Source: an uncultured bacterium
Lineage (GTDB): Bacteria; Cyanobacteriota; Vampirovibrionia; Gastranaerophilales; Gastranaerophilaceae
Reading direction: 5' to 3'
NCBI GenBank assembly: GCA_902475545.1
Contig: CABRZP010000015.1
Span: 1-41,317 of the forward strand
Length of the DNA stretch: 41,317 nucleotides
How positions within the stretch are numbered: position 1 is the first letter of the stretch; the number at the start of each line of letters is the position of its first letter. Positions 17,058 through 25,116 of this stretch are shown here, piece by piece. The notes below the pieces were generated by a model. The model saw only the letters and a program-made list of their open reading frames with translations, made no database searches and had not been told where the DNA came from. The translations under genes and the position numbers were made by a program.

Positions 17058-18073
17058 AAATATTATCAGGACTAAATCTTAAGGAAATTGAAGAAATAAC
17101 GGATTCTCTCGGAGCTACAAAGTTTAGAGCTCGTCAAGTTCATAATTGGATTTATTTAAAATCAGTCAAAGAAATTGATGAAATGACAGATTTATCTCTT
17201 AAGTTTAGGGAAGAATTAAAAAAAGTTGCTTGTGTTTCTAATATAAAAATAAAAGTTAAACAGGTAAGTTCTGATGGTACTATTAAATATCTTCTGGAGT
17301 TTCCGGATGGAGAATGTGTTGAAACTGTTTTAATGAGATTTGATAATAGAGCGAATTTGACGGCTTGCGTCAGTTCGCAGGTTGGATGTGCTGTAAATTG
17401 TTCATTCTGTGCAACCGGTAAAAGAGGATTTATTCGAAATCTTACTTATAAAGAAATTGTTGAACAAGTTTTAATGATTCAAAGAGATACGGGCTTGAAG
17501 GTTACAAATGTCGTATTTATGGGACAAGGTGAACCTTTGTTAAATTTAGAAAATGTTTTAAAAGCAATGGAAATATTTAATGAAAATTTTCAAATCGGAG
17601 CAAGACGATTGACCGTTTCAACCTCAGGAATTGTTCCGCAAATTAGAAAATTAGCGGATTTAGATATGCAGTCAACTCTTGCTTTATCTTTGCATGCTCC
17701 AAATCATGAAATTAGAAGTAAAATAATGCCTATAGAAAATAAATATAATATGGAGGAGCTTCATAAAGCTTTAAAATATTATGTTGAAAAGACCGGACGT
17801 CGTATTACGATAGAATACCTTTTGATTAAAGATCTTAATGATACGGTTGACTCAGCAAAGCAGCTTGCGGCGTATTTGTCTGATATAAAATGTAATATAA
17901 ATTTAATTCCTTATAATCCGACTGAAAAGAATGACTATAAACGACCTTCAAATAATTCAATTATGAAATTCAAATATCTAATGGAACATTCGGGTAAAAA
18001 AGTTACAGTTCGTCTTGAAAGAGGTGCTGATATTGATGCTGCCTGCGGTCAGCTAAGAGGGAAGGTTAAGTAA
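17054..18073 (+). CDS. rlmN: Dual-specificity rRNA/tRNA adenine-C2 methyltransferase RlmN
   Basis: This 339-residue radical-SAM enzyme methylates C2 of A2503 in 23S rRNA and A37 in some tRNAs. The radical-SAM cysteines are C112, C116 and C119 (GCAVNCSFCATG), the GQGEPLLN block follows, and the C-terminal catalytic cysteine is about C331 (DIDAACGQL). Length matches the family. It is coupled to the upstream YkgJ-like gene through an ATGA overlap. Confidence 0.97.
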   Translation: MKILSGLNLKEIEEITDSLGATKFRARQVHNWIYLKSVKEIDEMTDLSLKFREELKKVACVSNIKIKVKQVSSDGTIKYLLEFPDGECVETVLMRFDNRANLTACVSSQVGCAVNCSFCATGKRGFIRNLTYKEIVEQVLMIQRDTGLKVTNVVFMGQGEPLLNLENVLKAMEIFNENFQIGARRLTVSTSGIVPQIRKLADLDMQSTLALSLHAPNHEIRSKIMPIENKYNMEELHKALKYYVEKTGRRITIEYLLIKDLNDTVDSAKQLAAYLSDIKCNINLIPYNPTEKNDYKRPSNNSIMKFKYLMEHSGKKVTVRLERGADIDAACGQLRGKVK

Positions 18074-18084
18074 GTAATCAAAAT

Positions 18085-18762
18085 TTAAGCAACTACAGGG
18101 ATTTTTATTTCAAATTGTGTAAGATTTTTATTTGATTTTGCCAATTCAAAGGTTGCATTTTGAGCCTCTAAGTATTTTTTACAGATACATAAACCCAGAC
18201 CGGATCCGGTAGTTTTTGTCGTGTATCCGATATTGAAAATTTCTTTTTGTTTTTCTTTTGGTATGATTTTTCCGTTATTTCCGATTTTTAATATTGCGAT
18301 GTTGTCTTTTACTTCGGCTAAAATTTCAATTTTTCCTTTGATATCAATTGATTCAATACCATTTTTGATTATATTTACAATGCAGGCTAGAAGTCTATTT
18401 TCGTCGACAAAAATATTTGCTGTATTTTTTACGAATACTTCAAATTCAATACACTTGTCTTCTGAAATGTAAGCTTTTGATAGTTCCGCACCTTTTAAAA
18501 TAAGAGTTTTAAAATCAAGTATTTGTTCTTTTGTATTGTTTAAAGATTTTAAGTCTAATATATTTGTTCCGATTATTTGAACGGATTTCTGTATGCATTC
18601 AATTGCGTTGTTAATAGAGGGGTTATCGATTCCTGATTTTTCAAGATTCTTTTTTATGATTTGTGTATACATATCGCATATTGATAAATGATTTCTGATT
18701 TCGTGAGAGATACATCTAATTTGTAAGTTTAAATTTTCTTCGGATAATTCTTTATTTGTCAT
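18085..18762 (-). CDS. Soluble histidine kinase without a sensor domain
   Basis: This 225-residue protein contains only the transmitter: H-box ISHEIRN with phospho-acceptor H20, N-box about 130-134 (NIIKN), F-box EIFNIGYTTK (174-183) and G2 box GSGLGL (186-191). There is no membrane segment or input domain, so the signal must come from a partner protein. In the G1 box the usual D-x-G-x-G reads N-N-G-K-I at about 162-166, so the ADP-binding aspartate appears to be asparagine; activity may be altered. It lies downstream of the NarL-type regulator on the same strand, although NarL regulators more often pair with HisKA_3 kinases. Confidence 0.85.
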   Translation of the reverse strand: MTNKELSEENLNLQIRCISHEIRNHLSICDMYTQIIKKNLEKSGIDNPSINNAIECIQKSVQIIGTNILDLKSLNNTKEQILDFKTLILKGAELSKAYISEDKCIEFEVFVKNTANIFVDENRLLACIVNIIKNGIESIDIKGKIEILAEVKDNIAILKIGNNGKIIPKEKQKEIFNIGYTTKTTGSGLGLCICKKYLEAQNATFELAKSNKNLTQFEIKIPVVA

Positions 18763-18784
18763 AATGCCTCTTTTTTCTAAAATA

Positions 18785-18815
18785 AAAGGGTTCGCAAATA
18801 ATGCAGAACCCTTTG
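18785..18815 (-). terminator. Terminator-like hairpin between regulator and kinase
   Basis: AAAGGGTTC (18785-18793) pairs with GAACCCTTT (18806-18814); on the minus strand it is followed by TATTTTAG. The U run is interrupted, so it may attenuate rather than stop transcription into the kinase gene. Confidence 0.7.
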
Positions 18816-18835
18816 AGTTATTAAGTGTCAGATTT

Positions 18836-19537
18836 TTATACAGCTGTCATTGCAGTTTTTTTAGATGGTTTAAAACCATGGCTTAGTGCATATAACACTG
18901 CGTTAGTTCTGTCATTAACTTGTAATTTTTGGAAAATATTATTTACGTGTGTCTTAACTGTAGTTTCAGATATAATTAATTTTCCTGCAATACTCTTGTA
19001 GTTAATTCCTTCGGTTAAAAGTTCAAGAACTTCATACTCTCTCATTGTTAAGCTTGTAAGAAGATTTTCGCCTTCTGAAACTTTTTCTTCTTCTCTTGTT
19101 GTTGATTGGAAATATTCAAAGAATCTTGTAGATAATACAGATGGTAAGTAAATCTTTCCGTTTGCAACTTCTTCAATTGCGTTGATTAATTTAACTGAAG
19201 CCATAGTTTTTAAAACGTAACCTTTTGCACCAAGTTTGATAGCTCTATAAATAAGATCTGCATCATCATATCCGCTTAATGCAATTACTTTTGTTGAGAG
19301 ATTTAATTTGTTTATTGCTTGTAGTGTTTGTAAACCATCTTTTTCAGGCATATTGATGTCCATTAAAACAATATCAGGGTGATATTTTTTAATTAAGTTA
19401 ATGCCAAGATTAGCACTTGTTGTAGTTCCAACAACGTCATAGCTGCTTTCAAGGTTGATTAATTCTTTGATTCCTCTTAAGTGGTTAGCGTTGTCATCAA
19501 TTAGTACAACTCTTAATTTTTTGTTAAAATCTCTCAT
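18836..19537 (-). CDS. NarL/FixJ-family response regulator
   Basis: This 233-residue protein has a receiver domain (acidic pair D14-D15, phospho-acceptor D60 in LMDINMP, conserved S near 94 and K near 111) and a LuxR-type helix-turn-helix at about 165-225 (LTMREYEVLELLTEG ... SETTVKTHVNNIFQKL). It probably activates or represses target promoters upon phosphorylation. GGGGGA precedes the ATG. The kinase gene follows after a terminator-like hairpin. A long structured leader region lies upstream (19538-19885). Confidence 0.93.
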   Translation of the reverse strand: MRDFNKKLRVVLIDDNANHLRGIKELINLESSYDVVGTTTSANLGINLIKKYHPDIVLMDINMPEKDGLQTLQAINKLNLSTKVIALSGYDDADLIYRAIKLGAKGYVLKTMASVKLINAIEEVANGKIYLPSVLSTRFFEYFQSTTREEEKVSEGENLLTSLTMREYEVLELLTEGINYKSIAGKLIISETTVKTHVNNIFQKLQVNDRTNAVLYALSHGFKPSKKTAMTAV

Positions 19538-19646
19538 TATTTATTCCCCCGTGTTAATTTTTGTTTACTTGTCTTCTACACTTAATATACTAATCTTTTT
19601 GTAGGGTTTTTTAATCCATGTACTGATTGATAATTGTCGTTTGCAA

Positions 19647-19787
19647 GGTTGAAGGTTTTATCTAAACCTAAAGATTTAGAAAATCTCTCAACCATGCTCT
19701 ACATCATGATTTCGCCGCATGGTGTAGTAAATTTGTGTCAATGTTTCGACTAATTTATGTGTTTGATTTTTAAAAATATAAAATCAA
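19647..19787. other. Three consecutive hairpins in a 348-bp gene-free region
   Basis: The space between the divergent response regulator and gatB holds three stems: 19647-19693 (GGTTGA...TCAACC with inner TCTAAA/TTTAGA), 19699-19727 (CTACATCATG / CATGGTGTAG, ten pairs with one wobble) and 19763-19787 (TTGATTTT / AAAATCAA). None has a terminator U run. They could form a structured 5' leader of the regulator, a small RNA, or protein-binding palindromes. No credible ORF is seen. Confidence 0.5.
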
Positions 19788-19853
19788 TTAAATAGTGGGG
19801 ATAAATTTTATTAACATAATCAGTAATAGCTTTTTAAAAGAAGAGCTTTTTTG

Positions 19854-19862
19854 TGTTATAAT
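19854..19862 (+). promoter_or_regulatory. Extended -10 promoter of gatB
   Basis: TGTTATAAT (hexamer 19857-19862) is followed by a short leader with AAGGAG before the ATG at 19886. The -35 region is weak, as usual for extended -10 promoters. Confidence 0.7.
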
Positions 19863-19885
19863 TATTCTAAGATAAGGAGAAAGAA

Positions 19886-21334
19886 ATGGATCAAGAATTA
19901 AGAGACAAATATGAAGTAGTTATTGGCTTGGAAGTCCACGCTCAATTGAAAACAAAATCAAAAATATTTGCTCCGGATAAGAATGAATTCGGGCAGGAAC
20001 CAAACAGTCTAACAAGCCCTATTACATTAGGTATGCCGGGTGTTTTGCCTGTTTTAAATAAAGAAGTTGTAAATATGGGTATTTTAACAGGTTTAGCATT
20101 AAACTGCGAAATCCCATCACGTTGTAAATTTGATAGAAAACAATACTTCTATCCGGATCTTCCGAAAGGTTATCAAATATCACAATACGATGAACCGATT
20201 TGCGTAAACGGTTATCTTGATATTAAAGGTAAAAGAATTGGTATTACAAGAGCTCACTTAGAAGAAGATGCAGGTAAATTGGTTCACGCAGGTGCAGATG
20301 GACTTGCTGGTTCAAGCTATTCTTTAGTTGACTTAAACCGTGCAGGAACTCCTCTTCTTGAAATCGTATCTGAACCTGATATGAGAAGTTCTGAAGAAGC
20401 TCGTAACTATATGGAAGAACTTCGAAATATTGTTCGTTACATTGGTGTTTGCGATGGAAACTTAGAAGAAGGTTCTATGAGATGTGATGCAAATATTTCT
20501 ATTATGCCAAAAGGTTCTAAAGAATTCGGTACTCGTGCTGAAATTAAAAACGTAAACTCATTCTCAGCCTTACAGCGTGCAATCGAATACGAAATAGACA
20601 GACAAATTGATATAGTTGAAGAAGGCGGACAAGTTGTTCAGGAAACAAGATTATGGGATGACAACTCTCGCGAAACTCGTTCAATGAGAGGTAAAGAGGA
20701 TGCTCATGATTACAGATATTTTCCTGAACCGGACTTGATGCCTCTTGAAATCTCAAGAGAATGGGTTGATAGAATTAAAGCAGAAATGCCTGAACTACCG
20801 TCTCAAAAACGTGAAAGATATCAAGGCCTTGGCTTGAGTGAATATGATGCTTCTGTTATTGTTGAACAAATGGGACTTGCTTTGTTCTTTGATAAAGTTC
20901 TTGAGCTTGGTGCTAATCCTAAAACTGCTGTTAACTTTATTATGGGTGAAATTGCAGCTTACTTAAAAGAAGACCATATTGAAATTACAGAAACAAAATT
21001 AACTCCTGAAAATCTTGCTGAACTTATCAGCTTGATTGAAAAAGGTACTATTTCAAATAATATCGGTAAACAAATTCTTGTTGAAGATATGCTTCCAAAA
21101 GGAGAAAAAGCTTCTGAAATAGTTGAAAGAAAAGGCTTAAGCCAAATTTCAGATGAAGGAGCAATTAAAGAAATTGTTCAAAAAATTGTTGATGCTCATC
21201 CGAATGAAGTTGAAGCATACAGAAACGGCAGAAATAACTTATTAGGATTCTTTGTCGGTCAAGTTATGAAGGAAACTAAAGGAAGAGCTAACCCTAAAAC
21301 GGTTAACGAATTGTTGAGAGGTATTTTAGGTTAA
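19886..21334 (+). CDS. gatB: Asp-tRNA(Asn)/Glu-tRNA(Gln) amidotransferase subunit B
   Basis: This 482-residue subunit of GatCAB corrects misacylated Glu-tRNA(Gln) and/or Asp-tRNA(Asn). The start motif EVVIGLEVHAQL (about 10-21), the kinase-like catalytic domain (FDRKQYFYPDLPKGYQISQ; NRAGTPLLEIVSEPD) and the C-terminal YqeY/tail domain (NAxTV-like end region) are all present. GatA and GatC are not adjacent. It has a strong extended -10, a good Shine-Dalgarno sequence and a terminator at 21341, so it is a single-gene unit. Confidence 0.97.
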   Translation: MDQELRDKYEVVIGLEVHAQLKTKSKIFAPDKNEFGQEPNSLTSPITLGMPGVLPVLNKEVVNMGILTGLALNCEIPSRCKFDRKQYFYPDLPKGYQISQYDEPICVNGYLDIKGKRIGITRAHLEEDAGKLVHAGADGLAGSSYSLVDLNRAGTPLLEIVSEPDMRSSEEARNYMEELRNIVRYIGVCDGNLEEGSMRCDANISIMPKGSKEFGTRAEIKNVNSFSALQRAIEYEIDRQIDIVEEGGQVVQETRLWDDNSRETRSMRGKEDAHDYRYFPEPDLMPLEISREWVDRIKAEMPELPSQKRERYQGLGLSEYDASVIVEQMGLALFFDKVLELGANPKTAVNFIMGEIAAYLKEDHIEITETKLTPENLAELISLIEKGTISNNIGKQILVEDMLPKGEKASEIVERKGLSQISDEGAIKEIVQKIVDAHPNEVEAYRNGRNNLLGFFVGQVMKETKGRANPKTVNELLRGILG

Positions 21335-21340
21335 TTTTAC

Positions 21341-21384
21341 TACTAAAAGGTCATAGTAAATATACTGTGACCTTTTAGTATTTT
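21341..21384 (+). terminator. gatB: Rho-independent terminator after gatB
   Basis: TACTAAAAGGTCA (21341-21353) and TGACCTTTTAGTA (21368-21380) pair perfectly. The inner AGTA/TACT extends the stem to about 18 pairs through a U-G wobble, and TTTT follows. Confidence 0.95.
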
Positions 21385-21397
21385 GAAGGTGATAGTT

Positions 21398-22468
21398 ATG
21401 TTATTCGATTTATTTAATAAAAGAAAAAAATCCTGTATGGAAAAGGAAATTTTAGAGCAGGCTGAAATTGCAAAAAATATTTTGGATGCTTATTTGGATC
21501 AGGATGGGAATATAAATGTTGATATTCCTGAAGGTATAAATCGAATTATTCTGGTTGCGAGCGGTTCTTCATACCACTGTGCAAGATACGCTGCTGAATT
21601 ATTCGGTTCGGTTGCTAAAATTGAAGCTCATGCAGTATATTCCAGTGAATTTTTATTGGAAGCTACAATTGCTCATAATCTTGATGTGTTATATATTTTT
21701 ATAACTCAATCCGGTGAAACTACTGATACTAATAGTGCTTTAGAAAAAGCTAAGGAATTCGGAGTTAAAACATTATGTATAACCAATAAGGAAAATTCGA
21801 CGATTTGGAATGCTGCACAATACAAAATGGCTTGTCTTGCCGGCGAGGAACATAGTATTGCTGCAACTAAATCCTTTACTTCCCAACTACTATGTTCAAC
21901 TCTTTTAGCGTTGAAATTCGCTCAAAATAAAGGTGTTGATATCTATGATTATACTTTGGATTTAAAGACAATTCCTTTATATATTGAGCAAGCTTATGCT
22001 TTGTTACCAAAAATTAAACAGCTTGCAAGATTTATTTCTAAGTATAAAAATATTGTAATTACTGCTGACGGATCATCTTATGCTTTAGCAAAAGAAGCTT
22101 CATTAAAGATAAAAGAAACTTCTTATATAAATGTAATTTCTTCTATCTTAGGAGAATTTATGCATGGACATGTTGCTATTTTAAATAATAACCGTTCTGT
22201 TCTAATTTATATATTAAATGATAATTTGACTTATACAGCTACAAAAAATTTGAATAAAATAAAAGAAAGTTATAATCCGCCAATTTGTGTTATAGGTAAC
22301 AAAACAAATCAGGTAAAATCAACATATAATATAAATATTGATTGTGAAAAACCAATTATCAAAACTTTTGGTATTGCTGTAATTATACAGCTTCTGGCTT
22401 TAGAAACAGCTTTAAAACTTCATAGAAATGTCGATAAACCGCATGGACTTAATAAAGTTGTAAAATAG
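21398..22468 (+). CDS. SIS-domain sugar isomerase, GlmS-like without the glutaminase domain
   Basis: This 356-residue protein contains two SIS domains (SGSSYHCARYAAELFG at about 58-73; ITQSGETTDT near 108; second domain ITADGSSYALAKEASLKIKE). It ends DKPHGLNKVVK, which resembles the C-terminal DKPRNLAKSVT signature of glucosamine-6-phosphate synthase. The N-terminal class-II glutaminase domain of true GlmS is missing, so it cannot use glutamine on its own. It may act as an amino-sugar-phosphate deaminase/isomerase or a GlmS relative using ammonia. The ATG at 21398 has AAGGTGA before it and is preferred over the upstream in-frame codon. Confidence 0.82.
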   Translation: MLFDLFNKRKKSCMEKEILEQAEIAKNILDAYLDQDGNINVDIPEGINRIILVASGSSYHCARYAAELFGSVAKIEAHAVYSSEFLLEATIAHNLDVLYIFITQSGETTDTNSALEKAKEFGVKTLCITNKENSTIWNAAQYKMACLAGEEHSIAATKSFTSQLLCSTLLALKFAQNKGVDIYDYTLDLKTIPLYIEQAYALLPKIKQLARFISKYKNIVITADGSSYALAKEASLKIKETSYINVISSILGEFMHGHVAILNNNRSVLIYILNDNLTYTATKNLNKIKESYNPPICVIGNKTNQVKSTYNINIDCEKPIIKTFGIAVIIQLLALETALKLHRNVDKPHGLNKVVK

Positions 22469-22537
22469 GGGTAAAAATGAGTAAATAATAGATTTTAAAT
22501 CTAATCTCTGATTATTTATCACTTTTAAACTAATTAA

Positions 22538-22567
22538 AAAGCCTCATAGATTATTCTATGAGGCTTT
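22538..22567. terminator. Bidirectional terminator between convergent genes
   Basis: AAAGCCTCATAGA and TCTATGAGGCTTT pair perfectly around TTAT, flanked by A-rich and T-rich bases. It separates the SIS gene (plus) from gapA (minus). Confidence 0.9.
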
Positions 22568-22590
22568 AAAGTATCTATCTAAACTATAAA

Positions 22591-23601
22591 TTATAATTTA
22601 GAAGCAACCATTTTTAAAGTTTCAGCAAGTCTTGTTGAATAACCCATTTCGTTATCATACCAAGAAATGATTTTAACTTGATTTCCGCCCATTACACGAG
22701 TTAATAAAGCATCAACAGTTGAAGATTGAGAAGTTCCAACATAGTCAGATGAAACTAATGGTTCTTCAGTATAGCAAAGAACGTGTCCGTCAGCACCTTC
22801 TTTTAATGCTGCGTTAACTTCTTCAACAGTAACGTCTTTAGCAACTTCGAATACAACGTCAACTAATGAAACGTCTGGGGTAGGAACTCTCATTGCGAAA
22901 CCGTCCAATTTACCTTTTAATTGAGGTAATACAAGAGCTACAGCTTTAGCAGCACCTGTTTTTGTAGGAACGATGTTAAGAGCACCAGCTCTAGCACGAC
23001 GAGGGTCTTTGTGACCAGCGTCTAAGATTCTTTGGTCGCCAGTGTAAGAGTGAACTGTTGTCATCAAACCTTTAACGATACCAAATTTTTCATCAATAAC
23101 TTTAGCAACTGGAGCTAAGCAGTTAGTTGTACAAGAAGCCATTGAAATTACATTGTGTTTAGCTGGATCGTATTCTTTTTCGTTAACACCTAAAACGATA
23201 GTTTTATCTTCGTTTGTAGCAGGAGCTGAAATGATAACTTTTTTAGCACCAGCTGCGATGTGAGCTTTAGCTTTTTCACCATCAGTGAAGAAACCAGTTG
23301 ATTCAACAACAACTTCAACACCTAAATCTTTCCAAGGAAGATTTGCAGGATCTTTTTCAGCAAAGAATTTAATTTTGTGACCGTTTACGATGATGCCTTC
23401 TTCATAAGCTTCAACTTCGCCACAGAATTTACCCATAACTGAGTCATATTTGAAAATTCTTGCTGCATCTTCAGGTTTTAGACCTGGATCGTTAATAGCA
23501 ACATAATCTAATTCTTCGAAGATACCTTCTCTGATAGCTGCTCTTAAAGTGTTACGGCCGATTCTACCGAAACCGTTAATTGCTACTTTTACTTTTGACA
23601 T
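22591..23601 (-). CDS. gapA: Glyceraldehyde-3-phosphate dehydrogenase, type I
   Basis: This 336-residue glycolytic enzyme has the Rossmann start INGFGRIGRN, the adenine-ribose position VAINDPG (an Asp typical of NAD use), catalytic SMASCTTNCLAP (Cys near 154), HSYTGDQR and the C-terminal WYDNEMGYS. Compared with its neighbours it uses C-ending codons such as AAC, TTC and ATC often, consistent with high expression. It has AAGGAG before the ATG and a strong promoter upstream. Confidence 0.98.
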   Translation of the reverse strand: MSKVKVAINGFGRIGRNTLRAAIREGIFEELDYVAINDPGLKPEDAARIFKYDSVMGKFCGEVEAYEEGIIVNGHKIKFFAEKDPANLPWKDLGVEVVVESTGFFTDGEKAKAHIAAGAKKVIISAPATNEDKTIVLGVNEKEYDPAKHNVISMASCTTNCLAPVAKVIDEKFGIVKGLMTTVHSYTGDQRILDAGHKDPRRARAGALNIVPTKTGAAKAVALVLPQLKGKLDGFAMRVPTPDVSLVDVVFEVAKDVTVEEVNAALKEGADGHVLCYTEEPLVSSDYVGTSQSSTVDALLTRVMGGNQVKIISWYDNEMGYSTRLAETLKMVASKL

Positions 23602-23637
23602 AAGATTTTACTCCTTCTTAATGTGTAACATTTTACT

Positions 23638-23667
23638 ACTATAACATGCCGATGGTAACACTAACAA
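23638..23667 (-). promoter_or_regulatory. gapA promoter
   Basis: On the minus strand -35 TTGTTA (23667-23662), an 18-bp spacer and -10 TATAGT (23643-23638), with TGT just before it, precede a short leader with AAGGAG. Confidence 0.7.
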
Positions 23668-23879
23668 AAAATGTAATCAAGTGGGGTAAATGATATATAC
23701 TATTCTATAATTCAGCTATTGTGCTACTTTCGGTAAATAATTAAAAAATAGTTAAGTTTTTTGTTATAAATAACTAATTGTTAAGTTATGTAACAAGATT
23801 AAAAGGATATAGCAATTATATACTCTAAAAATACTTTATATAAATGTAAGCGATAAGCAAACAATAAAATCGATTAAAT

Positions 23880-23979
23880 AAACACGAGACATAAATTACA
23901 CTACCTACTACACACTAACCTTCTACACGAGGAATTGAAAAAAATTCCAAACTCTTTCCAAAAGAAAGGGTTTTTTTTT
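23880..23979 (+). ncRNA. Candidate small RNA with strong terminator, no ORF
   Basis: The 465-bp gap between divergent gapA and tsaD contains a plus-strand terminator (AACTCTTTC / GAAAGGGTT stem at about 23950-23970, then nine T) that has no gene before it. Upstream lie a GGAATT/AATTCC hairpin (23931-23948) and an unstructured, G-poor, C/A-rich stretch (23891-23925; ACCTACTACACACTAACC) able to pair with purine-rich ribosome-binding sites. This is the form of an antisense sRNA. The 5' end is a guess; several TA-rich -10-like boxes lie at 23836-23870. Confidence 0.5.
23949..23979 (+). terminator. Rho-independent terminator of the candidate sRNA
   Basis: A stem of nine pairs including one wobble with a CAAAA loop is followed by an uninterrupted run of nine T. 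No plus-strand CDS precedes it within 1.4 kb. Confidence 0.85.
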
Positions 23980-24066
23980 GCTTTGTTTACAACAAATTAT
24001 AAACTTTTACTTTATAAAATTCGTATTGTGATTTTAATGTTTTGTTTTTTGTTGTAAGATTAAGTT

Positions 24067-25101
24067 ATGGAAAAGAAGACTTTATTTAGTGAAAAAACAG
24101 TACAAATTGGTCCTGAAAGCGGATATGATAATTATATTATGGCGATAGAATCAAGTTGTGATGAAACAGCTTGTGCTATTGTTAAAAATGGCAGAGAAGT
24201 AATTGCTAATGTTGTGGCTTCTCAAATAAAAACTCATGAAAAATTTGGCGGAGTAATTCCTGAAATCGCAGCCAGAGAACATTTAGATGCAATTAATATT
24301 GTGGTGCAGGAAGCCTTTGACCAATCAGGTTTGACTCCTGATGATATAACTGCATTTGCAGGTACAGTTGGCCCGGGGCTTGTCGGTTGCTTACTTGTAG
24401 GATTAAATGCAGCTAAAACCTTAGCACTAGTGCATGATAAACCTTTTATTGGTGTGAATCATTTGAATGCTCACTTATGTGCTAATTTTATTGATACGGA
24501 TTTAAAACCTCCGTTTATGGCACTTTTAGTAAGCGGCGGACATACTCAAATTATTGATGTTGAATCTTATTCAAAACAAACAATATTAGGTGAGACTATT
24601 GATGATGCAGTAGGTGAGGCTTATGATAAAGTTGCCAGATTAATAGGTCTTCCGTATCCGGGAGGTCCAAGACTTGATAAACTGGCACAAGAGGGTAATC
24701 CTAAAGCTTTTGAACTTCCGCAGGCAAAAGTCGATGGTTATAATTTTAGTTTTAGCGGTTTAAAAACAGCAGTACTTCGTCTTGTTAAATCATTTGACGG
24801 TAAAGAACTTCCGGTAAATGATATTTGTGCAAGTTTTCAAGAATGTGTTTCTAAAACTCTTGTAAAAAAACTAAAAAAAGCATTAGAAGAACGAGGTTAT
24901 AAACAAGTTGTAATTGCCGGCGGAGTTGCTGCAAATTCTGAAATTCGAAAAAAAGTTTTTGATTTAGAACTCGAGGGATATCGTGTAAATGCTCCTGCGA
25001 TGAAATATTGTACCGATAATGCGGCAATGGTTGCATCTTGTGCATATTTTAATACAAATACATTTGATGATATTGATGTAGAAGTTTTTTCTCGAGTTTA
25101 A
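24067..25101 (+). CDS. tsaD: tRNA N6-threonylcarbamoyladenosine transferase TsaD
   Basis: This 344-residue ASKHA-fold enzyme transfers the threonylcarbamoyl group to A37 of ANN-reading tRNAs, together with TsaB and TsaE. Motifs: AIESSCDET (26-34), metal ligands H132 and H136 in HLNAH, SGGHTQI, PGGPRLDKLA, the SFSGLKTA block and DNAAM near the end. Compared with E. coli it has about 21 extra N-terminal residues (MEKKTLFSEKTVQIGPESGY). The ATG follows a TAAGAT hexamer by six bases with no Shine-Dalgarno sequence. If the inner ATG at MAIESS were used, the protein would begin just before the conserved motif. Confidence 0.95.
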   Translation: MEKKTLFSEKTVQIGPESGYDNYIMAIESSCDETACAIVKNGREVIANVVASQIKTHEKFGGVIPEIAAREHLDAINIVVQEAFDQSGLTPDDITAFAGTVGPGLVGCLLVGLNAAKTLALVHDKPFIGVNHLNAHLCANFIDTDLKPPFMALLVSGGHTQIIDVESYSKQTILGETIDDAVGEAYDKVARLIGLPYPGGPRLDKLAQEGNPKAFELPQAKVDGYNFSFSGLKTAVLRLVKSFDGKELPVNDICASFQECVSKTLVKKLKKALEERGYKQVVIAGGVAANSEIRKKVFDLELEGYRVNAPAMKYCTDNAAMVASCAYFNTNTFDDIDVEVFSRV

Positions 25102-25116
25102 ATTAAAGATTACAAA

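Noticed and set aside
19670..19727. Ten-codon minus-strand ORF (MRRNHDVEHG) as a leader peptide for the response regulator
   Set aside because: It has no ribosome-binding site and no terminator/antiterminator pair next to it, unlike the leader at 40.8 kb.
22469..22486. Mini-ORF ATG-AGT-AAA-TAA after the SIS gene with a G-rich site
   Set aside because: Three codons with no downstream gene to regulate on that strand; probably chance.
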